DNA of 38,108 bases from Streptomyces tailanensis (GTDB lineage Bacteria > Actinomycetota > Actinomycetes > Streptomycetales > Streptomycetaceae). Below, one piece after another: positions 1 through 7,807 of the stretch. The translations under genes were made by a program, and so were the position numbers. Location: assembly GCF_008386495.1 (NCBI RefSeq), contig NZ_VTHJ01000078.1, forward strand, positions 1-38,108, in the 5' to 3' direction. Numbering within the stretch: position 1 is the first letter of the stretch; each line of letters starts with the position of its first letter. A model generated the notes under the pieces. It did not search any database. It was not told the DNA's origin and was given only the letters and a program-made list of their open reading frames with translations.

Positions 1-165
1 TGTTCGCGCAGTTCCCCGCGCCCCTGAAAGACACGGCCCTGCGGGCCGAAAAGCATGGGGCGCAGCCCATGCTTTCAGGGGCGCGGGGAACTGCGCGACA
101 AGCCACGAACCACCCGCACCCGCCGACGCACCCCCACCCCCCGAGCTCGAAGGCGTCAGCCGGAG
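1..165. repeat. Intergenic hairpin repeat, copy A
   Basis: This is the first and best-formed copy of an intergenic repeat found four times in the window. Bases 5-30 and 72-97 are perfect 26-bp inverted arms, beginning CGCGCAGTTCCCC and ending GGGGAACTGCGCG. Between them lie two smaller hairpins, GGCCCTGCGGGCC and AAGCATGGG/CCCATGCTT. A conserved tail follows, containing ACGAACCACCCGCACCCGCC. The element probably ends transcription of a gene lying before the window, and such hairpins can work in both directions. No gene is visible before position 233. Confidence 0.8.
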
Positions 166-232
166 GCATACCGTGGGGGGAGCTGCGCGCGGGCGATCCC
201 CGTCGCGACGTCGGGAGCGAGGAGAGAACGGG

Positions 233-1558
233 ATGGGTGGCAGCCGGACCGCGCTGGTGGAGGACCTGATGGAGAGGTTCCCGCATGTGCCATGGGAAGC
301 CGTCTTCAAGGAGGACCTGCTCAGGGGTGGCGTGGCGTTCGACGCCTCCGCGTTGAGCGACAACGAGGACGGCGAGGTCAAGCCGAAGTCGTACTTCATC
401 TTCTCCTTCGACCACGGCACCCTCCCCGAGCTCGGCGAGGCCGCCCTCCGCCGCCCGCCGGAGGAGATCATCCTCACCGGTGGCCCGTACGATCTACGGC
501 GCACGGTCGTCTCCGTACGGGTCAATCCGTCGTCGCCGTATCGCGTGGCCGCCGATGAGGAGGGGCTTCTCGGGCTGTACCTCGACGGCCGGCGCATCGC
601 GGACGTCGGTGTGCCGCCCATGCCCGAGTACTACCGGCACACGCTCTCCAACGGGAAGTCCGTGATGGAGGTGGCCCCGACCATCCAGTGGGGCTACCTC
701 ATTTACCTCACGGTCTTCCGCGTCTGCCAGTACTTCGGCGCCAAGGAGGAGTGCCAGTACTGCGACATCAACCACAACTGGCGCCAGCACAAGGCGGCGG
801 GCCGGCCGTACACGGGCGTGAAGGACGTCGACGAGGTCCTGGAGGCGCTGGAGATCATCGACCGGTACGACACGGCGAAGACGTCCACCGCGTACACCCT
901 CACCGGTGGCGCGATCACCAAGACGGTCGCGGGACGGGACGAGGCCGACTTCTACGGTCACTACGCCAAGGCCATCGAGGAGCGCTTCCCGGACCGCTGG
1001 ATCGGCAAGGTCGTCGCCCAGGCGCTGCCGCTGGACGACGTCAAGCGTTTCCACGACTACGGCGTGAAGATCTACCACCCGAACTACGAGGTCTGGGACC
1101 GCCGCCTGTTCGAGCTGTACTGCCCGGGCAAGGAGCGTTACGTCGGCCGCGACGAGTGGCACAGGCGCATCCTGGACTCGGCGGGCGTGTTCGGCGCGCG
1201 CAATGTGATCCCCAACTTCGTGGCGGGCGTGGAGATGGCCGAGCCCTTCGGGTTCACGACGGTGGACGAGGCCATCGCGTCGACGACGGAGGGGCTGCGC
1301 TTCTTCATGTCGCACGGGATCACCCCGCGCTTCACCACCTGGTGCCCGGAGCCCACGACCCCGCTCGGCAAGGCCAACCCGCAGGGCGCGCCGCTGGAGT
1401 ACCACATCCGCCTGCTGGAGGCGTACCGCGCGACGATGGACGAGTTCGGGCTGTCGTCCCCGCCCGGCTACGGCCCGCCCGGACCCGGCCACGCGGTGTT
1501 CTCCGTCAGCTCCTTCATGGACAGCCTCCCGGCGGCCGAGGAGGTTTCCGCCAAGTAA
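233..1558 (+). CDS. Radical SAM protein with variant CX8CX2C cluster motif
   Basis: Predicted 441-residue cytoplasmic radical S-adenosylmethionine enzyme; its reaction is unknown. The putative [4Fe-4S] ligands are C165, C174 and C177 in the stretch CQYFGAKEECQYCDIN. That gives CX8CX2C instead of the classical CX3CX2C. The GGAI segment about 50 residues later could match the SAM-binding glycine motif, and the rest is consistent with a partial TIM barrel. Related actinobacterial proteins share the preceding NPSSPYRV and PPMPEYY region. I chose the ATG at 233 because GAGGAGAG lies 8 bases upstream; an in-frame ATG at 173 lacks a ribosome site and would add 20 arginine-rich residues. The gene appears monocistronic, with hairpin repeat A before it and 217 bp to the next gene. 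The family assignment is good; the substrate cannot be inferred from this context. Confidence 0.85.
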   Translation: MGGSRTALVEDLMERFPHVPWEAVFKEDLLRGGVAFDASALSDNEDGEVKPKSYFIFSFDHGTLPELGEAALRRPPEEIILTGGPYDLRRTVVSVRVNPSSPYRVAADEEGLLGLYLDGRRIADVGVPPMPEYYRHTLSNGKSVMEVAPTIQWGYLIYLTVFRVCQYFGAKEECQYCDINHNWRQHKAAGRPYTGVKDVDEVLEALEIIDRYDTAKTSTAYTLTGGAITKTVAGRDEADFYGHYAKAIEERFPDRWIGKVVAQALPLDDVKRFHDYGVKIYHPNYEVWDRRLFELYCPGKERYVGRDEWHRRILDSAGVFGARNVIPNFVAGVEMAEPFGFTTVDEAIASTTEGLRFFMSHGITPRFTTWCPEPTTPLGKANPQGAPLEYHIRLLEAYRATMDEFGLSSPPGYGPPGPGHAVFSVSSFMDSLPAAEEVSAK

Positions 1559-1775
1559 CTCCTGTGACGGGTGAGTCGATTGGGCTCGGCGTTCGTACAA
1601 CTCGGCAGCGTGACCGGCGGTAACCGCATTTGAAGACGTGGCTTGTCAGTTGTGTGGGAACCGTGAAAAGCTCTGGGCTGCCACAAGAGGGTCCCCCCAA
1701 CTCCCTCTCCAAAGGGAGCAGTTGACCTCCTTGTGGACTCCCCCCTCGCTCTCGCTCTGTGGATGCAGGAGACTC

Positions 1776-3296
1776 ATGCCTGACCTGCCGAAGCCCCAGG
1801 ACGCCGCCGAAGCCGCGCTGTTCTCGGAGTGCTGGGACGCGGTCCTTTCCTACGCCGATCTGTGCACGTCCGGTTCCATCGCCGCGACGCAACTGGCCAC
1901 CGAGGCCTTCACCAACGGTATGCACGAGGCGCACGCCCTGGAGAACGAGACCGGGGCCGGGCGTGCCGCCGGGCGGCGGGCTTTACGGCTGCCCCGAACA
2001 CCGTTCCTGCTGACCTGGGTCAGAACCAGCGCCGCCGCCTGGGAGACGGACGGGCAGGGCCACCGGCTCGACCCCGACCTGCGCCTCTGGCTCAACTCGG
2101 ACAAGGCCGCGCGCTACACCGGCCCTCCGCTGCACCGGCCCCTCGCCCTGCGTGCCCTCAGGGACATGCAGGAGCCCGACGCCGCCCTGCTGTGGCTGGC
2201 CGAGGTCGAGTCGCTGCCGCTGTACTCGGTGGCCCGCCGGCTCGGCCTCGACCCGGCGGTCGCCAAGGCCGAACTCGACCAGGTGCGGGCGCTGTTCAGG
2301 GACCGGTGCCACCGCAACCAGCTCGACTCGCCCGTCGACACCGACTGCCACAGCTACGCCCGGCTGCTGGACGCGATCACCCGCTCGCCCGGCACCGAGA
2401 CCCCCGACGACCTGTCGCGGCACCTCGCCACCTGCGTGGACTGCGCCGAGGCCGCGGCCTGCCTAGGCCTGCACGGCGGCGGACTGCCCGCCGCCCTCGC
2501 CGGCGGCGTGATCGGCTGGGGCGGACTCGCCTACCTGGAGCGCCGCCGACGCGCGGCCGAGGCGGGCCTCCTCCCCGGGCGCGCCGACTCCACCGGCACC
2601 GACCGGGGACTCTCGCCGGGCCGGGAGCCGAGGCCGCGGCTCGGCCGCAACGGGCTGCTGGCCGGGGCCGGCCTGGTCTCCGTCCTCGCGCTCGTCGTCT
2701 CCCTCATGCCCTTCGGCGACGACGAGACCGTCGCCGAAGGCGCGGCGGCTGGCGAGTCGTCGGTGGTGCAGCGGGACTCCTCCGACCCCGCGGCGCAGCC
2801 CTCCCCGTCCGGCGTGTCCTCCGACATGCAGAGCACGGCGCGGCCCCAGGAGCCCGGCTCCGACGACGACAAAAGTGACAAGGACGACGACGGCGACAAC
2901 AAGGAGCCGCAGGGCGACTCCTCGACCCCGGCCCGGGTCTCGCACGAGCCGGTCGACCCCGGCGGGTCGTCCTCCGCCACCTGCCATGTCCGCTACCAGA
3001 TCGTGAACCAGTGGCCGGGCGGCTTCCAGGCCGCCGTCACCGTCACCTCCACCGAGGCACTCGACGGCTGGAGCATCGGCTGGTCCTACGGCGACGGCCA
3101 ACGCCTCACTCAGATGTGGGACGGCACCTTCGAACAGGACGGCTCCCGCGTCGTCGCCACCGCCGCCGACTACAACGCGATGGTCGAGGAGGGCGGCACC
3201 TTCGGCGTCGGTTTCCTGGGCGCCTGGGACAACGACGACAACTCGGCACCGGAGGACTTCACGCTGAACGGGCGGGAGTGCGAGACGGCGGACTGA
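1776..3296 (+). CDS. ECF-sigma-like / zinc anti-sigma / TM / CBM2 fusion protein
   Basis: Predicted 506-residue membrane protein. Residues about 10-50 (LFSECWDAVLSYADL...) resemble sigma region 2. Residues about 125-185 (ALLWLAEVESLPLYSVARRL) resemble region 4. H216-x3-C220-x2-C223 is the zinc anti-sigma (ZAS) motif. One hydrophobic helix lies near 293-312, followed by a Ser/Asp-rich linker. A CBM2-type cellulose-binding module begins at C403, with conserved tryptophans (VNQW, DGWSIGW) and a closing Cys near the C terminus. The topology should therefore be sigma/ZAS inside and CBM2 outside. Sigma factors with large C-terminal extensions (ECF52/53-type) are known in Actinobacteria, and Clostridium RsgI proteins sense polysaccharide with CBMs. 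That this protein senses cellulose or chitin is my inference. The start at 1776 has AGGAG upstream. An alternative is that the sigma part is degenerate and serves only as a scaffold. Confidence 0.75.
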   Translation: MPDLPKPQDAAEAALFSECWDAVLSYADLCTSGSIAATQLATEAFTNGMHEAHALENETGAGRAAGRRALRLPRTPFLLTWVRTSAAAWETDGQGHRLDPDLRLWLNSDKAARYTGPPLHRPLALRALRDMQEPDAALLWLAEVESLPLYSVARRLGLDPAVAKAELDQVRALFRDRCHRNQLDSPVDTDCHSYARLLDAITRSPGTETPDDLSRHLATCVDCAEAAACLGLHGGGLPAALAGGVIGWGGLAYLERRRRAAEAGLLPGRADSTGTDRGLSPGREPRPRLGRNGLLAGAGLVSVLALVVSLMPFGDDETVAEGAAAGESSVVQRDSSDPAAQPSPSGVSSDMQSTARPQEPGSDDDKSDKDDDGDNKEPQGDSSTPARVSHEPVDPGGSSSATCHVRYQIVNQWPGGFQAAVTVTSTEALDGWSIGWSYGDGQRLTQMWDGTFEQDGSRVVATAADYNAMVEEGGTFGVGFLGAWDNDDNSAPEDFTLNGRECETAD

Positions 3297-3308
3297 CCGT
3301 TGGACGGG

Positions 3309-3450
3309 GGCCGCGCGCCCCTAAAAGCACGGCCCTGCGGGCCGCTGAAAAGACCGGGCGCACCCCGTCTTTTCAGGGGCGCGGGGAACTGCGCGAGCAA
3401 CCACGAACCACCCGCACCCGCCAAACGAACCCCACCACCCGGGCTAGAAG
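3309..3450. repeat. Intergenic hairpin repeat, copy B
   Basis: Second copy of the intergenic repeat, 12 bp after the CBM2-fusion stop codon, so probably its terminator. The left arm is short (GCGCGCCCCTAAAAG, 3312-3326). The right arm, 3369-3395, is full length and ends GGGGAACTGCGCG. The conserved tail with ACGAACCACCCGCACCCGCC follows. The left arm therefore lacks the outer 10 or so bases that copies A and C retain. Confidence 0.7.
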
Positions 3451-3530
3451 ACGGGCGGGGGCGAGATCCCCTCGGGCACCGTGTCCGATTCCCGCCAGCC
3501 CCGTTCTCCGTCGTGGTCGAGACTGGACGT

Positions 3531-4919
3531 ATGGAGGACGAGAACACCAGGTACGAGGCCGTGCGGAGCAGGGACGGGCGGTTTGACGGGGAGTTCTTCT
3601 TCGCGGTCGGGACGACGGGGATCTACTGCCGGCCCAGCTGCCCGGCGGTGACGCCGAAGCGGGAGAACGTGCGGTTCTACGCGACGGCCGCCGCCGCGCA
3701 GGGCGCCGGCTTCCGGGCCTGCCGCCGGTGCCGGCCCGACGCCGTACCGGGCTCGGCCGAGTGGAACGTGCGCGCGGACGCGGTCGGCCGGGCCATGCGG
3801 CTGATCGGGGACGGCGTCGTCGACCGGGAAGGCGTCGCGGGCCTGGCCCTGCGGCTGGGCTACAGCGCACGCCAGGTCCAGCGGCAGCTCACCGCAGAGG
3901 TCGGCGCAGGCCCCGTCGCACTGGCCCGCGCCCAGCGGGCGCACACCGCGCGGGTGCTGCTGCAGACCACGTCACTGCCGGTCACGGAGATCGCGTTCGC
4001 GGCCGGGTTCGCCAGCGTGCGGCAGTTCAACGACACGATCCGGGCGGTGTACGCCGACACCCCCACCGGCCTGCGCGCTGCCGCCCACCGGCGTGGCTCG
4101 GCCACGCTGGCCGCCGGTATCCCGCTGCGGCTCGCCCACCGGGGGCCGTACCAGGCCACCGCCCTCTTCGACGTCCTCGCCGCCGAGGCGGTCACCGGGA
4201 TCGAGGAGGTCGGCGGTGACCGAGGCCGCCGCACCTACCGGCGCACCCTGCGACTGCCGTACGGCACCGGAATCGTCGCGGTCGACGAACGGCCGGGTGG
4301 CGGACAGCGACCCCACAGCCATTCCGGCGGCTGGCTCGACGCCCGCCTCCGGCTCACCGATCCCCGTGACCTCACCACCGCCGTGCAGCGACTTCGCCGG
4401 CTGTTCGACCTCGACGCCGACCCGTACGCCGTGGACGAGCGCCTCGCGGCCGATCCACGCCTCGCTCCTCTCGTCGCCGCCCGGCCCGGGCTACGGGTGC
4501 CGGGCACGGCCGACCCCGAGGAGTTCGCCGTACGCGCCCTCGTGGGCCGGGAGGAAGCCGGGCGGCTCGTGCGGGCGTACGGCAAGGCGCTGGACGCCCC
4601 GGAGGGGACGCTCACCCACCTGTTCCCGGAACCGGCCGCGCCGGCCGGGACGACCGGCCCGCTCGGCGCCCTCGCCACCGCCCTCGCCGACGGCACCCCA
4701 CGCCTCGACGTCGGCGCCGACCGGGACGACACCCAGGCGGCGCTGCTCGGGCTGCCCGGCATGGACGCCCGTACCGTCGCCGTGATCCGGACCCGGGCAC
4801 TCGGCGATCCGGACGTGGCGCCACCGGGCGAGGAGTTCCCGGACACCTGGCGGCCGTGGCGGTCGTACGCCCTCCAACACCTCAGTCAGCATCTATTGGA
4901 TCAAGGAGTCCCGCTGTGA
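3531..4919 (+). CDS. ada: Ada-type methyl-sensing AraC regulator fused to AlkA-like glycosylase
   Basis: 462-residue fusion for the adaptive response to DNA alkylation. The N-terminal Ada zinc domain holds C33, C37, C64 and C67 (GIYCRPSCPA and FRACRRCRPD); C33 corresponds to the Cys of E. coli Ada that accepts methyl from phosphotriesters. An AraC-type DNA-binding region spans about 85-170 (VTEIAFAAGFASVRQFNDTI is the second helix-turn-helix). An AlkA N-terminal-like domain and a helix-hairpin-helix glycosylase region (LLGLPGMDARTVAVIRTRAL) follow. The segment that normally carries the catalytic Asp of AlkA, between DPDV and WRPWRSYA, is only about 10 residues long and reads APPGEEFPDT, so glycosylase activity is doubtful. 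The ATG at 3531 starts exactly at the Ada domain. The gene overlaps ogt by GTGA, so the two are translationally coupled. Confidence 0.9.
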   Translation: MEDENTRYEAVRSRDGRFDGEFFFAVGTTGIYCRPSCPAVTPKRENVRFYATAAAAQGAGFRACRRCRPDAVPGSAEWNVRADAVGRAMRLIGDGVVDREGVAGLALRLGYSARQVQRQLTAEVGAGPVALARAQRAHTARVLLQTTSLPVTEIAFAAGFASVRQFNDTIRAVYADTPTGLRAAAHRRGSATLAAGIPLRLAHRGPYQATALFDVLAAEAVTGIEEVGGDRGRRTYRRTLRLPYGTGIVAVDERPGGGQRPHSHSGGWLDARLRLTDPRDLTTAVQRLRRLFDLDADPYAVDERLAADPRLAPLVAARPGLRVPGTADPEEFAVRALVGREEAGRLVRAYGKALDAPEGTLTHLFPEPAAPAGTTGPLGALATALADGTPRLDVGADRDDTQAALLGLPGMDARTVAVIRTRALGDPDVAPPGEEFPDTWRPWRSYALQHLSQHLLDQGVPL

Positions 4920-5431
4920 GCATCGACAGCCTCGCCCAGCAGCGCATCCGGTACACCACCGTCGACAGCCCGGTCGGTGAACTCCTCCTGACCGCCGATG
5001 GGTTCGGCGCCCTGACCTCCCTCTCGGTACCCGGGCAGAAGGGCGGACGTGTGCCCGTGGCCCAGTGGCGGCGCGACGCGGGGCCGTTCCGGGAGGCCGA
5101 GGAACAGCTCGCCGCCTACTTCGCCGGTGAACTCAAGGAGTTCCGGCTGGAGTTGAGCGGGGAGGGCACCGACTTCCGGCAGCGGGTCTGGGCCGCGCTC
5201 GACGACGTTCCGTACGGCGCGACCACCACGTACGGAGCCATCGCCACCCGTATCGGCGCGCCCAGGGCCGCCGTTCGGGCCGTCGGCGGCGCGATCGGCG
5301 CCAACCCGCTGCTCATCGTCCGCCCATGCCACCGGGTGATCGGCGCGGACGGGTCGCTCACCGGGTACGCGGGAGGCCTCGACCGCAAGCGCCTGCTCCT
5401 CGGCCTGGAGGGAGTGCTCCAGGCCGACTGA
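4916..5431 (+). CDS. ogt: Methylated-DNA--protein-cysteine methyltransferase
   Basis: 171-residue O6-alkylguanine-DNA alkyltransferase. It removes O6-alkyl groups from guanine by stoichiometric transfer to its active-site Cys. C138 lies in the signature RPCHRVIG, and the DNA-binding helix region VWAALDDVPYGATTTYGAIA precedes it. Length is normal for the family. The start is a GTG at 4916 whose last two bases form the stop of the preceding Ada fusion (GTGA), with AAGGAG 8 bases upstream inside that gene. This coupling fits joint production of sensor and repair protein. A hairpin downstream separates it from the convergent glycan locus. Confidence 0.95.
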   Translation: MSIDSLAQQRIRYTTVDSPVGELLLTADGFGALTSLSVPGQKGGRVPVAQWRRDAGPFREAEEQLAAYFAGELKEFRLELSGEGTDFRQRVWAALDDVPYGATTTYGAIATRIGAPRAAVRAVGGAIGANPLLIVRPCHRVIGADGSLTGYAGGLDRKRLLLGLEGVLQAD

Positions 5432-5439
5432 GCCGGACG

Positions 5440-5466
5440 GACGGGCCTCCCGGGAAGGGGCCCGTC
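5440..5466. terminator. Bidirectional hairpin terminator between ogt and the beta-helix gene
   Basis: GACGGGCC (5440-5447) pairs with GGCCCGTC (5459-5466) around an 11-base loop. It lies between two convergent genes and overlaps the stop codon of the minus-strand one. There is no T-run, as is common in Streptomyces. Confidence 0.6.
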
Positions 5467-7807
5467 ACGTACTCCGGTACACGGCGATCTCCGTCAGCGT
5501 CGGCGTGTACCGCTCCGTCGCGATCTGCCCGGTGAGCGCCACCCGGAGCCGGGAGGTCGTGACGCTGCCGAAGCCGGTGACGGTGAGGTCGTGCCCGATG
5601 CCGGTGTCACGGGTCGCGAAGGTGACCCATCGCCCGCTTCCGGCGTCCCACCGCTGCAACTCGAACGTCCGCACCCTCGGGTTGGTGCCCGAGTCGGTGT
5701 ACTCGTCCAGGTACACCTGGTCGAAGGTCGTGTCCGCGCCGAAGTCGATGTCGAGCGTGATCGGATAGGTCGCGTCGTCGGCCGCCGCCCAGCGGGTCGT
5801 GAGGTTGCCGTCGGTCAGCTTGTCGGCGGTCAGGGTCCCGTTCGCGCCGGGGTGGGTCGAGCTCGCGGTGACGGGTTTGCCGAGGGCGAGGTCGACGCGG
5901 CTGTCCACCTCCTCCTCGATGGGGTCGTCGTCGACCGGGTCGGGGACCTGGGGACCGATACGGGACTCGGCGATGCCCATGTCGGGGGCGTCGCCGTAGT
6001 AGAGGTGCGTGCCGAGGAAGTCCTCGGTGCCCAGGTGCGGGTTGTAGCGGCCGGCGTCGATGAGGGGGGAGTCGTCGCGCAGGGCGAAGTGTGCGGCGGC
6101 CTTCCGGATCTGCTTCACGCCTGCTCCGGTGACGTACTCGGCGGGGTCGCCGACGAAGCGTGGGTCGGTGCGCAGGCCGTTCGGGTCGGCCGGTTCCTGG
6201 CTGGAGTGGGTGCCGCCGGCCTCGTAGTAGTCGTTGTGCGCGAACACGGCCTGTCGTAGGGCGCCGGTGCGGCGGTACCACGGGGTCGGAGTCGTCTTCG
6301 AGGTGTTGTGGAAGATGTTGTTCAGGAAGTAGACGCGGCTGAGGAATGTCTCGTCGTGGACGTGGTCGAGGTCGGCGCCGTCGTAGACGAAGGTGTTGTT
6401 CACGAAATACGTCGGCGAGTAGTTCGTCGACAGCATGTTCTTCACGAGTACGCCGTTGTCGTTGACGCTCAGGTTGTAACGGGCCACCGAATTGGCGCTG
6501 TTGCCCATGTAGGCCATCCAGCCCGCCGCGTTGTCGTGCGAGTAGTTGAACTGGTACGTGACGTTGAAGTTGGTGTATTCGAGGTCCCAGGGGGTGCCGT
6601 CGAATTCGTTGTTCGGGCCGCCGTACACCTCGTTGTACTGCATGACCGAGTCGGCGCCGGCCCAGAGATAGAGGGCGCAGGACACCGCGTCGTAGCGCTT
6701 CAGATAGCCGTTGACCTCGTTGTACTCGACCTTCATGTTCTTGGTGTTGGCGAGCTGGATCGCGCCCTGGCCGATGCTCTCGGCGTAGTTGTGACCGATG
6801 TAGACATCCCGGCTGTACAGGTCACGGGTGCGCACCCACAGCTGTTCCCAGCCCTCGTGCCACTTCCCGCTCTCGTCGTACTGACCGGCGTCCGCGCCGT
6901 CGGCCGCGAACCAGTTGAACGCGAACTGGATGGCGTGCAGTTCGACGTTCTCGAAGGTGTTGTTCTCGATCCGTACGTCCTTGAAGTAATAGCCGCCGGT
7001 GCCGTACTCCTTGTAGCTCTTGCCGCCGAAGACCTGGAAATTGACGGCGCCGTAGTGAATGCGCTGCCAGGTGCTCGGGCCGTCGAGATCGTGGACGAAG
7101 ATGTTCGAGATGCGGAAGTGGTCCATGATGCTGTCCGCGCCGTTCCCGAGGAGATCGGCGTTGATCGACACCATGATTCCGTCACGGACGTACGACCCGG
7201 AGGTGATGTCGGTCGCGAAGTCGTCGTCGTTGGAGAGTTCGACGTTGTTGATGTCCCAGTACTGCTGATTACGCAGCACGATCGCGCCGGTCAGACCGAC
7301 CGTGGCCGGGTTCTTCGTGCCGTCCGCCCTGAACGGGCTCGGCACCCTGCCGTTCGTCGCGATGTACGGTCGGCCGGCGTTCGGATCGCCGTACGCCGAG
7401 ATGGTGATCGGCCTGCCCGCGCTGCCGGAACCCTTCGGCCACAGCTGCTCGTCCTGCCACTGCTCACCGGCCTTGAGCAGGATGCGGTCACCGGGCCGGA
7501 ACGTCGTCGCGTTCGCCTTGGCCAGGGTGCGCCAGGCGGTCGCCGGAGAGGTGCCGGCCGCGGTGTCCCGGCCGAGCGTGGCGTCGATGTAGTAGTCCTT
7601 GCCGCCGGTGGTGTTCGGGGTGTTGCCCGGCCAACTGGGCTTGACCGCCTTGGAGTTCAGGGTGTTGGAACGGTCCGGGGGTGCGGCGGCGTACGCGGCG
7701 GGGACGAGCGAGCCGACGAGCAGCGCGGCGAGCAGGGCGACGAGGCCCGCGTACAGCGTTCGTACAGTTCGTATCAGGGGTGGTGATCCGGTTCCGATGG
7801 GTCTCAT
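5465..7807 (-). CDS. Secreted right-handed beta-helix protein with F5/8 type C domain
   Basis: Predicted 780-residue secreted carbohydrate-active protein. A Sec signal peptide (RTVRTLYAGLVALLAALLVG...AYA) should be cleaved near residue 40. The mature N terminus (KDYYIDATLGRDTAAGTSPATAWRTLAKAN) is typical of pectate-lyase-like beta-helix enzymes. Repeated Asn-rich rungs follow (IENNTFENV, VEYNEV, ARYNLSVNDNGV, FVNNTFVYDG, FLNNIFHNT). A discoidin/CBM32-like domain occupies about 645-780 (VDLALGKPVTASSTHPGANG...). It could be a polysaccharide lyase or a beta-helix glycosidase; I cannot tell which. The ATG at 7807 overlaps the stop of the foldase gene by ATGA, making this the last gene of a tightly coupled set with a fucosidase. 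I infer that it opens the external glycan for uptake. Confidence 0.8.
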   Translation of the reverse strand: MRPIGTGSPPLIRTVRTLYAGLVALLAALLVGSLVPAAYAAAPPDRSNTLNSKAVKPSWPGNTPNTTGGKDYYIDATLGRDTAAGTSPATAWRTLAKANATTFRPGDRILLKAGEQWQDEQLWPKGSGSAGRPITISAYGDPNAGRPYIATNGRVPSPFRADGTKNPATVGLTGAIVLRNQQYWDINNVELSNDDDFATDITSGSYVRDGIMVSINADLLGNGADSIMDHFRISNIFVHDLDGPSTWQRIHYGAVNFQVFGGKSYKEYGTGGYYFKDVRIENNTFENVELHAIQFAFNWFAADGADAGQYDESGKWHEGWEQLWVRTRDLYSRDVYIGHNYAESIGQGAIQLANTKNMKVEYNEVNGYLKRYDAVSCALYLWAGADSVMQYNEVYGGPNNEFDGTPWDLEYTNFNVTYQFNYSHDNAAGWMAYMGNSANSVARYNLSVNDNGVLVKNMLSTNYSPTYFVNNTFVYDGADLDHVHDETFLSRVYFLNNIFHNTSKTTPTPWYRRTGALRQAVFAHNDYYEAGGTHSSQEPADPNGLRTDPRFVGDPAEYVTGAGVKQIRKAAAHFALRDDSPLIDAGRYNPHLGTEDFLGTHLYYGDAPDMGIAESRIGPQVPDPVDDDPIEEEVDSRVDLALGKPVTASSTHPGANGTLTADKLTDGNLTTRWAAADDATYPITLDIDFGADTTFDQVYLDEYTDSGTNPRVRTFELQRWDAGSGRWVTFATRDTGIGHDLTVTGFGSVTTSRLRVALTGQIATERYTPTLTEIAVYRST

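Noticed and set aside
1656..1662. GGGAACC as an ECF -35 before the CBM2 fusion gene
   Set aside because: At 16-18 bases downstream there is no GTT, GTC or other known ECF -10; the motif alone is too short.
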